From contig JAJDCR010000055.1 in assembly GCA_029260735.1 (NCBI GenBank), positions 37,513 to 101,512 on the forward strand: 64,000 bases of DNA, read 5' to 3'. This document shows positions 62,097 through 64,000 of this stretch, in pieces. Origin of the DNA: Planctomycetota bacterium (GTDB lineage Bacteria; Planctomycetota; Uabimicrobiia; Uabimicrobiales; Uabimicrobiaceae). The stretch's first letter is position 1; each line of letters starts with the position of its first letter. Made by a program: the position numbers and the translations under genes. Below the pieces are notes generated by a model. That model made no database searches. It was not told the DNA's origin and was given only the letters and a program-made list of their open reading frames with translations.

Positions 62097-62741
62097 ATGA
62101 TGAAAAAAACATGGATATTAACTACGCTGTCTTTAGTATTTGGTGGTAGCTTTATTTACGCGTGTTTGCCAGGGCCACCTTCCATGAATGATCTTGTGCA
62201 ATCCAAATGGATTGTAATGGCAGAGGTCGTTGATATTCACGAGACCAAAGCCGATAGATGGGATCACACTATCAGGGTAGATTATAAAGTGAAAAGCGTT
62301 TTGGTTGGAAAATTTCAACCAAAATCCATCTCTGTTGATCATTCACCTTACTTGTCAAAACCATTTGTGCCACAGAAAAACTCATCTTATATTTTGTTTT
62401 TGTCTGAGTATGACAAAAAGGCTTCCCTCTACCATTTTACCAATAGCAAAAATATAATGGGAATGTATGCCAAACACACTTGCTGGTTAGCTAAATTTCT
62501 AAGTAAGAATGATGTCAAAAAATTGCAAAAATTTATCTTAGAAAAAAGAAACCATTATGATCAAAAAAAATATGACGATGATCATAAAATAGATGTTTTA
62601 TGTACCAAATGCAATACCAATGAGAATGTCGTATGGCAAATCAAGTTTACTAAAGAAAAAAATACTTGGGAATACTGTTGTATCGAATGCCAAAATCGAT
62701 GGCAAAACGATCTTTTTGAAAATTTAAAAAAACCTCTTTGA
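62097..62741 (+). CDS. Secreted Cys-containing hypothetical protein
   Basis: A signal peptide (KKTWILTTLSLVFGGSFIYA) ends just before a Cys, so it may be a lipoprotein. The mature part has a beta-rich region (IRVDYKVKSVLVGKFQPKSI) and a Lys-rich helix, then a C-terminal pair of CxxC motifs (DVLCTKCNTNENVVW; WEYCCIECQNRW) that look like a zinc ribbon. Zinc ribbons are unusual on exported proteins. GAAAGG lies before two adjacent in-frame ATGs at 62097 and 62100. The second has the better spacing. The family is not recognised. Confidence 0.65.
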   Translation: MMKKTWILTTLSLVFGGSFIYACLPGPPSMNDLVQSKWIVMAEVVDIHETKADRWDHTIRVDYKVKSVLVGKFQPKSISVDHSPYLSKPFVPQKNSSYILFLSEYDKKASLYHFTNSKNIMGMYAKHTCWLAKFLSKNDVKKLQKFILEKRNHYDQKKYDDDHKIDVLCTKCNTNENVVWQIKFTKEKNTWEYCCIECQNRWQNDLFENLKKPL

Positions 62742-62800
62742 TATAACCTTCTTAATAAAAAATTGTACCAGATGTAAAAGCTGATAATTAAAACCATTAT

Positions 62801-62884
62801 TTATTTTGAGGACAAAAGAATATTGCCTGTAGAAGTATATTTCTGTAAATATGTACCAAGCAAGTTAGAGTCTATTTTTGGATA
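62801..62884 (-). pseudogene. Gene remnant, homologous to the partial gene at the window end
   Basis: Read on the minus strand, the frame gives YPKIDSNLLGTYLQKYTSTG and ends in TAA. It matches PKIDAKLLGTYIQEYAATGN encoded at 63902-64000. A TAG in the same frame lies four codons upstream and no start codon precedes it, so only a C-terminal scrap remains. The two copies flank the PEP-CTERM gene in the same orientation. Confidence 0.6.
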
Positions 62885-62914
62885 AGTGAGGTCATTCTAT
62901 AAAGATAAGTGAGG

Positions 62915-63538
62915 TTATTGTTTCTTTTTGTATTGCGTAATAATTAAAGCAAATCCTAGAAAGAGTAGCGCAAGAGAGTTAGGCTCTGGAACGACAGTCA
63001 CCTCAGTAGCAGAACCAGAAATAACGAAATTGTCGACAAATCTAGAGTTTGTGCCAAAATTGGTCATTTGAAAGCCGATGGTATGGACTCCAGCAGTCAC
63101 TGCTAGGGAATTAACCGCAGGCGTAACAAATTTAAAGCTATCGAGGGGAACATCACCAAAACTGGTGTTGGAGAGGATTACACCATCTAGTATGATGGAA
63201 AATAGACCCCCTTGGGTGCTTTGAAAGCCATTTGCTCCATGAGCTACAGCATTTACCGCAATATTTAAAATGCCCGCTTGCAGAACTACATCTTGAACGA
63301 GTCCCAGTTTGTCTCCTCCTGTAGCATCGGCATTGGGGACTAGAAAGGCACTATTGGAACTGGGTCCACCGTTGGTGGTAAGGAAATTTGTCGTTGAGGC
63401 AAACATCGTCGCACCCACCTCTAACTTTGTCCAGCCATTAAGTCCGTCTTCAAAGTCACCATTGACCAAAGGCGAGGCTATGAGATGTACTCCCATTCCC
63501 AAAGACAGCGCTATAATCATAAATCCTAATAATTTCAT
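62915..63538 (-). CDS. PEP-CTERM sorted secreted protein
   Basis: The signal peptide (KLLGFMIIALSLGMGVHLIA) and the C-terminal VVPEPNSLALLFLGFALIIT with a KKK end mark a PEP-CTERM protein. The start NGDFEDGLNGWTKLEVGATM and later VNSLAVTAGVHTIGFQMTNF fit a carbohydrate-binding jelly-roll fold of the type common in secreted proteins of this class. An exosortase would cut the tail and release or attach it to the matrix. No exosortase gene is in the window. Together with the gene at 8817, this indicates that the organism has the exosortase system elsewhere. Confidence 0.85.
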   Translation of the reverse strand: MKLLGFMIIALSLGMGVHLIASPLVNGDFEDGLNGWTKLEVGATMFASTTNFLTTNGGPSSNSAFLVPNADATGGDKLGLVQDVVLQAGILNIAVNAVAHGANGFQSTQGGLFSIILDGVILSNTSFGDVPLDSFKFVTPAVNSLAVTAGVHTIGFQMTNFGTNSRFVDNFVISGSATEVTVVPEPNSLALLFLGFALIITQYKKKQ

Positions 63539-63901
63539 AATATTATTGTTCCTTTTCTACATTGATCGGCAATATTTTTGAATCTGTATTATTATAGTAT
63601 ATATTCTGTATTTAAGCAATAGAGTTATGACTATGCATCTTAGCTTTTGATTAAGTCTGTTTCATCAAGCTACGCTATTGAATTCCGCAATAAACTCTTG
63701 GGCCGTTCGTTTATTTTAAGTTTCCTTCCGGAAACAGAGCTAAGTGTGCATAACATAGTGGACTGAATGAAAATAGGCCCTAGCCAAAAAAACAGTTATT
63801 ATTTCAAAAAAATGATTACAAATAGTGTTTTTGCCAGGAAAATGATTACGGAATAGAAAAGAGTCTCTTTGGCGGAGATATTTTTTTCCCTAAAGATATT
63901 C
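63539..63901. other. Intergenic region with repeat end
   Basis: No gene is seen in this AT-rich stretch. It includes a copy of the right end of the palindromic element at 63763-63782 and two nearby AATGATTAC boxes (near 63812 and 63841). The latter may be chance. Confidence 0.5.
63763..63782. repeat. Right-end copy of the palindromic element
   Basis: CTGAATGAAAATAGGCCCTA matches the right end of the 55442-55552 element, and the preceding TGCATAACATAGTGGA matches TGCATAACGTGGTGAA there. No convincing left end is seen, so it is partial. Confidence 0.5.
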
Positions 63902-64000
63902 TCAAGGCAAAGGAATATTTCCTGTAGCAGCATATTCCTGTATATATGTGCCCAGTAATTTAGCATCTATTTTGGGGCAAGGAATACCTTGTTTTTCTAA
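63902..64000 (-). CDS. C-terminal end of a gene that continues beyond the window
   Basis: The minus-strand frame is open from the window edge to TGA at 63902-63904. It encodes LEKQGIPCPKIDAKLLG and on to ATGNIPLP. Its match to the remnant at 62801-62884 supports it as real coding sequence. Nothing more can be said about the family. Confidence 0.55.
   Translation of the reverse strand, partial: LEKQGIPCPKIDAKLLGTYIQEYAATGNIPLP

Overview
The window is AT-rich bacterial DNA and most likely comes from a member of the Planctomycetota or a close PVC-type relative. That is inferred from gene content, since no rRNA or other marker gene is present. The supporting features are Hanks-type Ser/Thr kinases fused to zinc ribbon, GYF-like, transmembrane, WD40 and sulfatase-modifying-factor modules, two PEP-CTERM sorted proteins, many lipoproteins, LRR and Asp-box propellers, and large REC-kinase proteins. 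TGA, TAA and TAG all act as stops.

Region by region. 1-8.7 kb: a UDG-superfamily glycosylase, glycogen phosphorylase, a repeat-rich spacer holding a nested MITE-like insertion, then a run with a pseudokinase-FGE protein, two paralogous lipoproteins, ruvC and an SLBB export-type lipoprotein. 8.8-14 kb: a PEP-CTERM protein, then on the minus strand a kinase whose WD40 half is cut off by a single in-frame TGA, and an Asp-box propeller lipoprotein. 14-17 kb: a membrane protein and an acyl-CoA carboxylase carboxyltransferase/biotin-carrier pair. 17-22.6 kb: a pentapeptide protein, a sigma-54 response regulator, and two overlapping REC/histidine-kinase genes reading away from it. 22.6-28.4 kb: a c-type cytochrome lipoprotein and a porin behind two identical Fur-like palindromes, then a three-gene membrane operon.

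28.6-36.3 kb: a very small membrane ORF, a lipoprotein, a truncated PhyH dioxygenase, a GYF-kinase-WD40 protein and three tandem sulfotransferase paralogs, the first eroded. 36.4-43 kb: a SIR2-like DUF4917 protein, an M24 peptidase, an LRR protein, an SLC13 transporter, a palindromic element, TspO and a DCC1-type protein. 43-51 kb: a RecB-nuclease/SF1-helicase fusion, two zinc-ribbon membrane paralogs, a methyltransferase and an SGNH hydrolase. 51-55 kb: overlapping ppk and ppx genes for polyphosphate turnover, and an M43 metalloprotease. 55-64 kb: an efflux operon with three membrane-fusion modules on two proteins plus a MacB-type ATPase-permease, a secreted Cys-rich protein, a second PEP-CTERM protein, and small repeat and gene remnants.

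The main themes are signalling through Ser/Thr kinases and two-component proteins, envelope and export functions, and storage polymers (glycogen, polyphosphate). The strongest unusual signals are the in-frame TGA in the kinase-WD40 gene, the datable MITE insertion inside a REP palindrome, the Fur-like double operator on the porin/cytochrome pair, the double membrane-fusion protein, and the stand-alone SIR2-like protein. I see no CRISPR array, tRNA, rRNA, integrase or complete insertion sequence.
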